From: Leptobrachium leishanense
Lineage: Eukaryota > Chordata > Amphibia > Anura > Megophryidae
DNA: 64,000 bases
Direction: 5' to 3'
Assembly: GCA_009667805.1 (NCBI GenBank)
Contig: CM019070.1
Span: 54,793,735 to 54,857,734 of the forward strand
Each line of letters starts with the position of its first letter. Positions within the stretch are counted from its first letter, which is position 1. A program made the translations under genes and the position numbers. Positions 11,575 through 23,325 of this stretch are shown one piece after another. The notes under the pieces were generated by a model, which did not search any database, was not told where the DNA came from, and saw only the letters and a program-made list of their open reading frames with translations.

Positions 11575-12319
11575 TATACACAAAGAAGGCATATAATAAT
11601 ATTTCGGCTCAGTCAAACTTTTTCTGAGCTCTGTTCTAGTTTTGATTGGACTTTTAGAGTGCAACAAAAGGGAAGAAGGTAGAGCGCCTACCAATTTCTT
11701 CCCGAGAGGTGGGAAGTTAGAAAATGAGCCACTCTGTAGGTATCTGGGCTTTGTATCAGCACATTAAAGTAAAAAATATGATGAGAACTATAGGAATGCC
11801 TCCAGCTATTAACACAATGAAACTGAAGTGCAAAATAGCCACAAAACCGTGTAATATTGTACGTGGGTAACATGCTCTGCTTGAGAGAATACTGATCTAA
11901 GTATTTGTGGTCTTGGTGTTTAAAGGGTCCCTGCTAGCATAATAGAAGAGATATTATTATGGTTTTTAATGCACCATTTATCCAACGTTATGGTGTTTTG
12001 GTCACGATCGGATTGGGTATGGTAAGAACCAAGGAAAAAGCAGGAGGTAGTGATTACTTCTATTCTCTGTATAACTGTCACTCTGTCATAAAATTGGTAG
12101 TGATGAAGGTAAGAAAAAAATATTTTTTTTTATAAATTATGTTATCATAAAAACCCTTTGCCAGACTTTCTTACTCGCACATTGTATGGTTGGATTCAGA
12201 ATTCTTAGCAGGACTTGTGTATTCAAATTTCATTGAAATGATATCCATGTAGGGTTCAGTTCTACCCTAAATAATACTACTCTGAAAAGGCTTGCTGTAC
12301 AGTGTCAAGTAATTCTCTT
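11575..12319. other. Single-copy DNA, no gene seen
   Basis: No supportable gene, repeat end or RNA was found. Confidence 0.45.
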
Positions 12320-12757
12320 TGTTTTTTCTTCTTTACCAAGTGGTTTTCCAAAAATACACTGCCAGGATTCAGTGGATTTTTTGAAAAAAAATAATTAATT
12401 GGTTATACAGAAAGAAATATTTGGGAATATCCCCAATGTATTTCTTTCTGCAATAAATTATTTGGCAGGGAGATGTCGCCATCTGCTGGGAAAATAGAGT
12501 TACTTCAGGCAGAACTGCAGCCTGTGTCTCCGTGTCAGCTGGGGAAGGCCGATAAATCAGGGCGTTCCTTAGTCAATTTTAAACTGTTTTAGCATCTTGA
12601 GCATTATGTCCGCAGGGCTAAAACTTTGGGGTCACTTTCTGGAGTCCAAAATCAAACGAAATTAATTTGCAAAAAACGATTTCAACAACATGATCTTGGG
12701 TTGTTGTGTCTTCTACCGTTGATCGTGTATACACAATCACAGTATTGAAGGGGTTAA
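12320..12757 (+). mobile_element. Short TTAA element, family T2, copy 2
   Basis: Similar over most of its length to 2690-3154 and 36863-38218: TTACCAAGTGGTTTTCCA near the left, CGCCATCTGCTGGGAAAATA in the middle, and a right end TATTGAAGGGGTTAA closing at TTAA (12754-12757). The left TTAA has decayed. It is useful as an uninterrupted paralogue: around 12730 it shows the sequence that is split by another transposon in the copy at 36863. Confidence 0.75.
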
Positions 12758-13057
12758 AACCCTACATATTAAGCTTGTTTTATTCCACTCTGTAAGCTGA
12801 TGTCAGTCACATTCCTGTCCTCCTCCTTATCACTGAAAAGAGTGAAGGAAACACCTCCTTCCTGACTGTGAACAAGGAAGATAAGGATCCACATGCTGAG
12901 GTCTGGGGCTATTGAAGGCTGCTGAAGGAATAACTAATGTTGTTGATAGACATAGAACGACACAGACATAATTGCTAAAATGCCTATTTTAACAGATTGA
13001 ATTTGTTAACGTTGCCTTTACTACTCATATTGCTCGTTAACTTTCATCTGCATGTCT
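12758..13057. other. Single-copy DNA, no gene seen
   Basis: Nothing recognisable. Confidence 0.4.
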
Positions 13058-13300
13058 TATACGGGGTGATTCATATGGTTCCAACCTCAAAGTATTCATT
13101 ATAGATCATAAACAAGTGAAAGAATATTAATGAGAGTCTTAGGAAATGTACTTCCTGTTATGCTCAGCACATCCCATCAAAGTACATGCTGGAAGTGGCC
13201 ACTAGATGGCAGCTTAGCCACAACATCAGCACAGCCACGAGAATGGTACTCATACTGAACGAAATGACTTTAGATTTGTGTCTGTATGAATCACCCTATA
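13058..13300. mobile_element. MITE with TATA-GGGTGATTCATA ends
   Basis: A ~243-bp segment with inverted ends: TATACGGGGTGATTCATA on the left and its near-complement TATGAATCACCCTATA on the right. TA at both borders fits a mariner-type target. It encodes nothing; the open frame from 13186 is accidental. Confidence 0.6.
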
Positions 13301-15085
13301 TGTTTCTAACTGTAACTCTAACACAAGTTTTTTCTGCTGTTCAAGAACTGGGTTATCGCCAAGTCACTCATCATATTGCTCTTAAATCTTAAATCAATCA
13401 TCAAGGATGTATCACTAGTGATAAAAGATTTATGAATTACAGGATTCCGAAGTAGAATGAGGATAAACTTTTGATCACTCATGGTTGTTGAGAGGAGCTA
13501 GTCTTGAAAAGTTACTCTCATAAGCCGAACATTCTCCCAGTATCAGACTGGCTGTCTATTATCTGAGAGTGTCAGAACAAGCCTTAGGCATTTGCCATTA
13601 ATATCTCAGTGTATCCTATTTCTATCTAACCTCCCATTTTATTGAAATCTTAACCAGACAAATTCAACCAGGTGACACAGGTCGACAGGTTACAGTGGAC
13701 AATGGAAAGCTGGAAGATCCGATGTACATGACATTAGCCTGCTAAGAAAAACAACGTCTGTAGTGGTTTCTCCATGTGGTGCTCAGAAAATCATTGTGTC
13801 ATATTGCAAAACAAATAAAATTGATCAATAATGAGGTCATTAACACTGGAACCTAATACAGTTGCCTCTTAGATCAATCGTTCCAATTAACTTTTATTTT
13901 TACAGAGTTAACTGGCAGAACGGGCACAAACCTCACATAAAGAAGACGAAGAAGAAAATCAAGACACCTTGTCTGATAAACCAGCTAATGATGTGTATAC
14001 CATTCTCATCCTAACAACATATCCTGTCAAACATTTGTCTGAAAAGATACAAGCGTAGTTCAAATTTGTTTACAGAGAGGTGTTCCAACTGTTTCTCTAG
14101 GAGAAAAAATGTAGATTTGGAAAGGTTTTCAATTTTCAGTTTGTTTGCTCGTGGAGCAGTGCGACCACTTATATTCCCCTGTCACTTTGGAGGACAGACA
14201 ATACTGTTTTGAAAGTGTATATAGGCATAAACATGTACGTAGAGAATTAGAAACTTGACTCTTGATGTCCACGATCCAAATGAGACATGTTTGATAGAAA
14301 TTATTCTATTTACCACCAGCTCTAGAAACTATTGCCAGAAACATGCCATTAGATACTTCGATATTATAACATTCAGCCATGGGTTAGAGAGAGAATAAAT
14401 GGAAATAAAAGATGTTATTTAGGACCTATTAATGACTCATTGCTTTCAAATTTTTTTGAGCCTGACAAACCTTATTAGCATTTTGTCTGATATATACTCT
14501 GTAACCGACATCAGAGAATCTTTCTTACCTGGGAGATATTAATCGTTTCATAACGTAAATTCATTTTGCTATTTTACATATTCTGATTTCCTAGAACTTC
14601 TAGGACTATCACATTTCTGTATAAATAAAGTTCTTCTTTTATTAAAAAATTGATTTGCAACATCAGCATTTAATGGGCTTAAAACACAGAGGGCAATAGG
14701 TAGTAGGGAGCCACCAAAATGAAAAAAACAGTGCAAGATGGTACATCTAGCAGATACCTATTCTTGGCTCTGTGACACACTTGGCTCATACTTTTTGGAG
14801 CTGCTAGGGATACCAGGGAGAATAGGATTCATGCAAGACCTACTTTAATCTATGCAGAGAGGAATGGAAGATTATGGATAAGGGTTAAGTTTGTCATTTT
14901 TTTGTGATTTGTTTTGTGTTACATGATTTTGTTCACACAAGATAATTTACCATCAGCTTTTGGCTACCTGGTATTTGTCTCCAATTCGTGCCGAAGACGA
15001 GAGTAATTTGTGATAGTGGTTTTGCTCATTATTCTCCCTGTAGATGAGTGTAACAACAAAGTCGCTGTAGGCAGCTGTAATGGCC
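13301..15085. other. Single-copy DNA, no gene seen
   Basis: No coding or RNA gene is supportable. The stretch is notably poor in recognisable repeats compared with its surroundings. Confidence 0.4.
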
Positions 15086-15775
15086 AAATGCTCTGGCCAT
15101 TCCAATGATACCAAACATGACATTTTAACTGCTACCGTGCGGGAGATAGGCGGGTCCTTGGCAACTAGGGGTTAACTTGGTAACTGTCATCTCGCCATGA
15201 GTGACGACATCAGTTGACGAGGGGAGATGGCAGCCCCCACCTGAAATAAGCTGCGATCTGGTGCTGATTGGTGCCAGATCGTGGCCTAGCACCTAAGGGG
15301 TAAAAGAGCGGAATTCTGGAAAGGTCAGACTGTGACCTTTCCATCAATGCCTCTCTTGACCTGCTACCCCTTGGCGATGGAAAGATAGAGGGGTCAAAGG
15401 ATCCCCCTCCCCTTCAGGCACTCCGCCTACTCTGGCAGGGGGGCACCTGAAACTGACAGTGCGCTGGGAGGGGTATTAATTCGCAGGTCTGACTTATTAT
15501 TATTCTTTATTTATAAAGCGCCAGCATATTCCGCAGGTCTGTACAGTTGGCACAACATAGACAGGGTTACAATACATTGAACAACATTTTGACAAACCAG
15601 TACGGGAGGAAACGAGGGCCTTATTCCCGTAGGAACATATTTCAAGGAAGTCAGACCTGCATGGGACCCTGTACGGAGTGGTGAATATGGGGCAGGAGGG
15701 GGCTTTAAAGCGGTGACGTGGGGCGGGGACACATGAGGAAGTCACCCACACATTATCCGCATTGAAGGTGTTAAT
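15086..15775 (-). mobile_element. Diverged relative of the hairpin-chain TTAA element
   Basis: The left part (GCTCTGGCCATTCCAATGAT, then the GGGGTTAAC block) corresponds to the GCCAGAGC hairpin and the TTAACCCC hairpin of copy A read in reverse. The right border TTATCCGCATTGAAG...GTTAAT corresponds to copy A's left end. In between the sequence is quite different but is again a run of palindromes, for example GGAAAGGTCA-gac-TGTGACCTTTCC near 15317-15341 and a CGATCTGGTGC stem near 15253-15285. An L2 tail (15490 to about 15660) lies inside it. Confidence 0.65.
15490..15665 (-). mobile_element. L2/CR1-type LINE 3' end nested in the TTAA element
   Basis: Begins TTATTATTATTCTTTATTTA and continues with the GCGCCAGCATATTCCGCAGG block. 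On the minus strand this is the LINE 3' tail, ending in the microsatellite-like (AAT)n. It interrupts the hairpin-chain relative, so it inserted later. Confidence 0.75.
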
Positions 15776-15782
15776 AGGCTTG

Positions 15783-15842
15783 ATATTATTATTATTATTC
15801 TTTATTTATAAAGCGCCAGCATATTCCGCAGCGCTGTAATTA
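15783..15842 (-). mobile_element. Very short L2/CR1-type LINE tail
   Basis: A second, ~60-bp truncated insertion of the same tail (TTTATAAAGCGCCAGCATAT, GCAGCGCTGTA), only ~120 bp from the previous one and in the same orientation. Confidence 0.75.
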
Positions 15843-16436
15843 TTAATATTAATGCTTTACTTGGTGGGAACAATTCCTGTTACTGCACATATGGGCTGTG
15901 AACTTAGATATTTTCTGAAGAAATGTAAAAACCTTTTTGGACAATGTGTCCTGAATAAACTATAGTGATGAACAGTGAGTTCAATAGCGCCAGCTATAGA
16001 GGTGATATATGAATGTGAAATAATAATATGGAATGGATGTATGTTTATTTCAATATGAGACAGCAATAGGTAACTTTAACGTGCGTCACTTTAAACATGC
16101 GGTGCATGTGCCTAGAGATGTATTTGGGAGGAGCAGACCACATGTTCTATATTATTTCTCTCTCCTCTCCTATGTTGAAGTTGCCCAGTGTCTATAGGGT
16201 GCTGGGTGTTTGTGTAATCTGTGACTGTTATGTATGAATAATGTTATTGTCTTTTTGTGTATCTGTTACTATCTGCTGATAGGATTACTGGGTGGGTTAT
16301 TTTAGCCTTTTCCAGCTCCCCCTCTCTGGAATTTGTGATTATCTGGTGTAGGTTTGAGTGACAGATGTGACCCAGACGGAGTACTGAGATCTGTTACAGT
16401 AACAAATAGTATTACACGAGATTGAAGGAAAAACAC
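15843..16436. other. Single-copy or LTR-like DNA
   Basis: No gene. The stretch from 16100 to 16436, together with 17352 to about 17520, could be a retroelement regulatory region split by the CAGGG element (it has an AATAAAAG signal near 17414), but no matching termini or target duplication were found. Confidence 0.25.
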
Positions 16437-16439
16437 ATA

Positions 16440-17348
16440 CAGGGTTATTCAAAGAGATCCGAATTGCTTGAGAAAGGTAACCAAATGCTGAAAATCAGCG
16501 TTCGGTTACCTTTCTTGGCCATTCGGCTATCCAGAGAGCAGGCAATTCGCCAAATCCTGGCAAATTGCCTGCACATATGGTGCCTGTTCGGTGCCTGTTC
16601 AAGGGCAGTGAAATCCCCATAAAAAAGCACTGCTTCGGCTATTCAGAGAACACAAACCAGCAGTGAAAGGTTCCCGAAATACCCTGCCATTCGGTGGTTT
16701 CATGCGGCAGATTTATTCAGGCGAATCCCATAGGCTTCAATGTTAAAAATGTTCAGTTTTAATTCAATATCTAATAAACCATTCATTCTAAAATTCTGCA
16801 GTAAAGAGTTTCTTTATTTATAGATTTTTTAGGATATTTTAAGCATTTTTCTGTTTTTTTTTTTTTTAAAAAAGTCTGATTTTTTCTATTTTTAAGTTTA
16901 CTTATTTTTTCTGTAACAGCCCTTTTTATTATCATTCCCTGGATCTCATATGTAAATTTCAGACTTTTTCGCTCAGTAGTTTCTTTGTAAACAGCGTTTC
17001 ACTTTTCAAACATTCAACTGTTTTCCTAATTTATTCACTTCACTCGTCTGCGGTGTCGGCTTTTTCCGGTGGCTTCACTGCGTGTGATCGGCTCCTGCTC
17101 GGGTTTTTTCGGCGTGTTCTGCGGGTTAATCCAGATGTTTTTGTGGGTTTTCGGTGTGCATTTGCCGGGTTTTGCGGTTAGTTTTCGTCGGGTTTGCGGC
17201 AGCCTTTCCCTGCAATTCGGGGACCCTGTGGTGCTTGCTGAATACACCGCAGGGTCGCCGAAATGGGATCGGCAAAACGAACCGAATTGAAGAGAACGAA
17301 AAGTCACCGAAAGTGCAGTGACTTTTCGATTCTCTTTGAATTACCCTG
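16440..17348 (+). mobile_element. CAGGG element, copy 1 (909 bp)
   Basis: Terminal inverted repeats CAGGGTTATTCAAAGAGA and its complement, with one change on the right. A 3-bp target duplication ATA sits at 16437-16439 and 17349-17351. Subterminal palindromes are present: GGTAACC...GGTTACC near 16475-16517, CAATTCGCC/GGCAAATTG near 16542-16570, and a GTCACCG/AGTGAC stem near the right end. The interior carries many TTCGG/CCGAA motifs and an AT-rich middle. There is no transposase frame. Four further copies lie in the window. The 3-bp duplication of varying sequence does not settle the superfamily. Confidence 0.9.
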
Positions 17349-17351
17349 ATA

Positions 17352-17700
17352 GGTTGTACAGTTATTTTTTAATTTTTATTTGGAGAAAGCTTTTCACAGT
17401 TTTTAATACAAACAATAAAAGCTGGATTCTGTCTAGAGTGGAAGTCTATCACTTTGACTCTATGCTCCTCGATAGAACAGGACCTATAAGTAAGTTTACT
17501 TCAAAGGCCCTGCATCTCCTGCAGGCTATTACTAGGTCAGTAACCCTGCTATTGTACTGCAGGAACGTAAAAAAACACATTTAAGTCATGAGGAACACAA
17601 CAACAGGAGACTTACTGAGACAGGCAGGACAGGAAAAGCATTGACAAGGGTTAACTGAATAAAGAAGACAGATGCGGCTGCAAGGGGACAATACAGGTTG
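17352..17700. other. Flank of the minisatellite, no gene seen
   Basis: From about 17580 the sequence (GGAACACAACAACAGGAGAC, GACAGATGCGGCTGCAAGGG) leads directly into the minisatellite. It may be part of a retroelement, which I cannot identify. Confidence 0.35.
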
Positions 17701-17701
17701 C

Positions 17702-19947
17702 AGGACTGAAGGTAAGAATCCTGGTAATCGTGTGGATAGGATTCCTGGTAAGCTCGGGGATAGGAGTCCTGGTAATCGTGTGGATAGGAGTCCTGGTAAG
17801 CTCGGGGATAGGAGTCCTGGTAATCGTGTGGATAGGAGTCCTGGTAATCGTGTGGATAGGAGTCCTGGTAAGCTTGGGGATAGGAGTCCTGGTAATCGTG
17901 TGTATTGGAGTCCTGGTAATCGTGTGGATAGGAGTCCTGGTAATCGTGTGGATAGGAGTCCTGGTAATCGTGTGGATAGGAGTCCTGGTAAGCTTGGGGA
18001 TAGGAGTCCTGGTAATCGTGTGTATTGGAGTCCTGGTAATCGTGTGGATAGGAGTCCTGGTAAGCTCGGGGATAGGAGTCCTGGTAATCGTGTGGATAGG
18101 AGTCCTGGTAATCGTGTGGATAGGAGTCCTGGTAAGCTTGGGGACAGGAGTCCTGGTAATCGTGTGGATAGGAATCCTGGTAAGCTTGGGGATAGGAGTC
18201 CTGGTAATTGTGTGGATAGGAGTCCTGGTAATCGTGTGGATAGGAATCCTGGTAAGCTCGGGGATAGGAGTCCTGGTAATCGTGAGGATAGGAATCCTGG
18301 TAAGCTTGGGGATAGGAGTCCTGGTAATCGTGTGGATAGGAATCCTGGTAAGCTTGGGGATAGGAGTCCTGGTAATCGTGTGGATAGGAGTCCTGGTAAT
18401 CGTGTGGATAGGAATCCTGGTAAGCTCGGGGATAGGAGTCCTGGTAATCGTGAGGATAGGAATCCTGGTAAGCTTGGGGATAGGAGTCCTGGTAATCGTG
18501 TGGATAGGAATCCTGGTAAGCTTGGGGATAGGAGTCCTGGTAATCGTGTGGATAGGAGTCCTGGTAATCGTGTGGATAGGAGTCCTGGTAAGCTTGGGGA
18601 TAGGAGCCCTGGTAATCGTGTGTATTGGAGTCCTGGTAATCGTGTGGATAGGAGTCCTGGTAATCGTGTGGATAGGAGTCCTGGTAATCGTGTGGATAGG
18701 AGTCCTGGTAAGCTTGGGGATAGGAGTCCTGGTAATCGTGTGTATTGGAGTCCTGGTAATCGTGTGGATAGGAGTCCTGGTAAGCTCGGGGATAGGAGTC
18801 CTGGTAATCGTGTGGATAGGAGTCCTGGTAATCGTGTGGATAGGAGTCCTGGTAAGCTTGGGGACAGGAGTCCTGGTAATCGTGTGGATAGGAATCCTGG
18901 TAAGCTTGGGGATAGGAGTCCTGGTAATTGTGTGGATAGGAGTCCTGGTAATCGTGTGGATAGGAATCCTGGTAAGCTCGGGGATAGGAGTCCTGGTAAT
19001 CGTGAGGATAGGAATCCTGGTAAGCTTGGGGATAGGAGTCCTGGTAATCGTGTGGATAGGAATCCTGGTAAGCTTGGGGATAGGAGTCCTGGTAATCGTG
19101 TGGATAGGAGTCCTGGTAATCGTGTGGATAGGAATCCTGGTAAGCTCGGGGATAGGAGTCCTGGTAATCGTGAGGATAGGAATCCTGGTAAGCTTGGGGA
19201 TAGGAGTCCTGGTAATCGTGTGGATAGGAATCCTGGTAAGCTTGGGGATAGGAGTCCTGGTAATCGTGTGGATAGGAATCCTGGTAAGCTTGGGGATAGG
19301 AGTCCTGGTAATCGTGTGGATAGGAATCCTGGTAAGCTCGGGGATAGGAGTCCTGGTAATCGTGTGGATAGGAATCCTGGTAAGCTTGGGGATAGGAGTC
19401 CTGATAATCGTGTGGATAGGAGTCCTGGTAATCGTGTGGATAGGAGTCCTGGTAAGCTCGGGGATAGATGTCCTGGTAATCGTGTGGATCGGAGTCTTGA
19501 TAAGCTTGGGGATAGAAGTCCTGGTAATCTTGGAGATAGGAGTCCCGGTAAGCTTGGGGATAGGAGTCTTGGTAAGCTTGGGTATAGGAGTCCCGGTAAG
19601 CTCGGGGATAGGAGTCCAGGTAAGCTTGGGGATAGGAGTCCTGGTAATCGTGTGGATAGGAGTCTTGGTAAGCTTGGTGATAGGAATCCTGGTAATCGTG
19701 AGGATAGGAATCCTGGTAAGTTTGGGGATAGGAGTCCTGGTAATCGTGTGGATAGGAGTCTTGGTAAGCTTGGGGATAGGAGTCCTGGTAATCGTGTGGA
19801 TAGGAGTTTTGGTAAGCTCTGGGATAGGAGTCCTGGTAATCGTGTGGATAGGAGTCTTGGTAATCGTGTGGATAGGATTCTCGGTAAACTCGGGGAATAG
19901 GAGTCCTGGTAATCGTGTAAATAGGAGTCCTGGTAAGCTTGGGGATA
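17702..19947. repeat. 24-bp minisatellite, ~93 units, with 720-bp higher-order repeat
   Basis: The unit GATAGGAGTCCTGGTAATCG+TGTG alternates with a second subtype in which GGTAATCGTGTG is replaced by GGTAAGCTYGGG. Because 24 is a multiple of three and the unit has no stop in several frames, both strands show open frames of 740-800 codons; these are not genes. Positions 17821-18540 and 18541-19260 are identical except for one base (18607), so 30 units were duplicated as a block very recently. The right third (19440-19947) is more degenerate. Confidence 0.97.
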
Positions 19948-20250
19948 GTTGTCAGGAAGAGCAGGCCTCAGGTTGCTCACACTTGGTGAGTTGCAGCGTT
20001 ACGCAATGATGAAGCCCTGAGTGATGGGTGTGTCTCCATTAAATAGCACACAGGTCCAGTTACATATAGCACCTGAGTTGCTGTAGCTCTTGCAGGGAAA
20101 GCCAGTACTCAGGTGCAAGGTCTGAAAGGTGCTGCCGAGGTAGTTTTCATGGGAAGGCAGCACTGCTTTTAGCCTTCTTGCGACCACGATGGCGTTTACT
20201 CTGGCTTGGGATATGACATGCTGAAATGGATAAGGCAAAGATCAAGAACA
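19948..20250. other. Right flank of the minisatellite, no gene seen
   Basis: Non-repetitive within the window. Like the left flank, it reads as if it could be LTR-proximal retroelement sequence, but no termini could be defined. Confidence 0.3.
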
Positions 20251-22312
20251 ACTAGAATATTCCATTATAAAAAAAAACACCACTTATTTTACTCAAATCT
20301 TCATCTGACAAATATTTTGGACGTGTGAAAATCAGTGTTTTTATATATAGAAAGCCATTTGAAAAGGTTTCCAGCAGTCACTTGTTCTTATGTAGCCCTA
20401 ACTGGTGTAATTTTTAAATTATCTACCAACTAGCTCTGACATTCAAATGATTTTGAAGGCCGTCGTCACGACTGTAAGAGCTAAATGCAATGCCCAAACA
20501 TTCTGAGCGAGAAAAAAAAAAAAAACCTGTCACATCCTTTGCTGTGATGCACACTGCACACTTTTGGAATTTCAAGAAAAGAAAAGAAGAGCCATATAAT
20601 TAGTTTAGCTTTAAAAAATGAATGACAAGGTCCAACTCCTGCCCTTTTAGAAAATTAGAGAAGATTGCCTTAAATTGCAGACGAAAAACCAAATGCCAAT
20701 TTGCATACTCGCTGCTATATTAAAAGAGATCAGTCTTAGCTCGCGAAGCTTAATAAACAAAAACATGCATTTTAATAACTCAAATCAATCGCAGGAAGTG
20801 ACCCACGGCAGAAAGCCTGATTATCACATCTTAATTAGAAGCCTTGAAAATCTAAATCCCCCTTTAAATCCCATTCAATGTACAGTGAAAGATGAGGCCT
20901 TTAGTTTTGTTTTAAACTCAATATTTACTCTTGGCTAATGTGTTTGCAAGAGAGTCTACCCGAGAATTAACAAGACATGCAAAGCAAAAAAAAAAAGCAT
21001 TAATATTCAGCAAAAGTTTGCATAGACTCCGGCATCGAGTTGCAGGTGCCGCAAAATGAATGAGCTGGCATTTACAGTGCGTTTTAATTAATTAATTAAT
21101 TAATTAATTAAATAAAAATGCAGAGCTGCCTTTCATATACTTAAGTGTTTGAACATTTTATACATCGGTAATAATAAAAAAAAAATAATAATAATAAAAC
21201 ATAACAAGCTTTACCGTGTACGGACTGAACAGCTGGTAACAGAAAATCATATTCAACACAAAATATTTAAAGTGGTTTGTACAGAGCCAGTGAAAGCAGA
21301 AATGATCACATCTCTTGTTAGAAATGTAATGCATAGTATAACAAAATAGAGCAAATAGCAATGGATCCGACCGATACGGTAAAAATGAAGAATTTTTTTT
21401 TTTTTTAGGTTTGTGGCAGATAGCCCAGAGTTGTTCGTTTTCGATGCAAGAATATTTTCAGCGGAGTAAAATATTAATTTGGATTCTGTGGAATCTGCGC
21501 ATAATGTCTTAAGAATCTTCATTAATGTAGCAGCCTATGCTGAAAGAAAGATAAATATATGTGTGCTATGAAAAAGATACTGAGGCTACGAGTGGCTCAT
21601 GAGCACCAAACCGGACAGTAGTAAATTGAAAATACATTGTCTGATCTGCTGTGACTTGTAGATGGTAAAGTCTGACTTTGATATAAAATAAGAGCCATGG
21701 ATCCATCCTGCCTGTAGGCTCCTAAATTCCAACTGATTACAATGTAAACCACAGAACATACCTAACAATTGCTGTTGATCATATTATTTCTTGTATTACC
21801 CCACTACATAAGTGGGATTCACCAAGCGGCGATATGGATGCAATGGTCCCTTGTATCGCCACTCCGCCACTTCCTACATAAAGCACAAGGCACTGAGACC
21901 AGCGGACCCCCCCTATGTTCTCTTGACCCAACAACAATTAAACATAAAAAAACTGCCCCCCTCCCAATTAACCCAGTAAGCTTAAAGGGACTATCCCTTC
22001 ATACCCCACTATCTTAAATATACAGTTAAAACCCCTAAACTAAAATTAATACTCCCTGCTCTATTACCGGCTGGGTGGATTCATGGGAGAGATTCATTGG
22101 GCAAGATTTCAAGGTAGGTGATAAGATAACGTCTCAATGTTATAGAGTGTTATATACAATAAGGAACCTTAAATGAAATTTGAACTGCATCGAAGCAAAA
22201 TATCAGCATATGGAAAATATTTTTAAAAAATTAAATTGTATTTATTAATTCATTAGGGATTGTTCCAAGTTCCCAAACTAACAACAAGTTAAAATAGAGG
22301 TTATGGTACTTG
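20251..22312. other. AT-rich single-copy DNA, candidate conserved non-coding stretch
   Basis: No coding signal. The part from about 20640 to 21130 is repeat-free, rich in TAATTA-type homeodomain core sites and ends with a (TTAA)n run at 21084-21111. Such a composition is common in vertebrate enhancer deserts, but conservation cannot be assessed from one sequence. Confidence 0.25.
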
Positions 22313-22573
22313 AGGGGTTATTCAGAGAGAGACGATCTGGCACCGAAATTGCACTGAACAGTGAATTTCCCAGTATGGTGAAATTTCGTGGCCATTCGGC
22401 TATTCAGAAAGCAGGCAGTTCGCCAAATTTTGGTGACTCGCCAGCAAATACGGTGCCTGTTCGATGGCAGTGAAATCCCCATAGCCATTAACCTATTCAC
22501 AGAACACCAAACAGCAGTGAAATGCCAGTGAAATGCCCTGATGTTCGGTGGTTTGATTCATTCGGCAGGTTGA

Positions 22574-23022
22574 GGCTAGGGTCGGACGAACGTGATTTCT
22601 ACGGACTTTACGTCTGTGCAGTACGGACGTACGTTAGTATGGAAGACGCAGTAGTGGCCACACAGTCTGTTTTTTTCACTGACGTATATTTTGACGGATG
22701 TAGCAGGGAAAATAAATTAAAAATCAAAACCATTTTGTCCGTGAAAAATGCTGGACGTATAAATGCAGTCCGTCTGACCACGTTCCATCACTCACACACA
22801 AAGCTATGCAGACGTTGCGGACGCAGCGCACTTTGTGCGGCCGTTCTAGCGGTTGTACGTTCTTGCCTGCCTTGCGTCCGTGGGCCGCGGCCGTTGTGCG
22901 TCCGCAGTTCAGTGCGGACGTACTTCGTGTGTCAGGCTCCAATGGGCTTTCTGTCATGCTATCACGGACATACTTTTGGGCGCCATCACGGACGGGATCA
23001 CTACACTCGTCTGACACCAGCC
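22574..23022 (+). mobile_element. Harbinger-like MITE, copy 1
   Basis: Ends GGCTAGGGTCGGACGAACG and, inverted, GGCTGGTGTCAGACGAG. Flanked by TGA (22571-22573) and TTA (23023-23025), which is a mutated TTA duplication: the host element reads GGTTTATTCAGG in other copies. The interior is CpG-rich and full of GTACGTCCG/CGGACGTAC words. Three more copies lie at 43262, 57918 and 62183. The TWA target is typical of PIF/Harbinger. No coding sequence. Confidence 0.85.
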
Positions 23023-23184
23023 TTAGTCAGGCGAATACCATAGGTTTCAATGTTAAAAATATTCCCATTTTTATCCAAAATCTATTAAACCGTTTATTCT
23101 TTTAATCTGCAGTAAATGTCTCTGTATTTATTTATTTTTAGGAATTTTTAGGCATTTTTCAGCAAGAAAGAAAATACGATTTTT

Positions 23185-23325
23185 TTTCAAATTCAAGATT
23201 TTTATTATGGAAGATCGTCAGCAGAACATCAAACTCTAATATAATAGTTGGTCTCGCAGGGCCAAACAACAAGACAGCACATCTGAATGGCGGCGCAGGG
23301 CCAAAACATGCCATCAGAATAAATT
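23185..23325 (-). mobile_element. Possible retroposon 3' tail inside the GGGGTTATTC element
   Basis: A T-run followed by CAAATTCAAGATTTTTATTA interrupts homology with the other copies. On the minus strand this looks like a polyadenylated LINE-type 3' end. A similar sequence starts near 42097. The family is uncertain. Confidence 0.3.

Noticed and set aside
17581..20009. Three overlapping open frames of 740-800 codons
   Set aside because: They are translations of the 24-bp minisatellite on both strands; the unit length is a multiple of three and lacks stops. No domain and no codon-use signal.
22522..23105. 173- and 99-codon frames
   Set aside because: Lie in the CpG-rich Harbinger-like MITE, whose low stop density produces chance frames on both strands.
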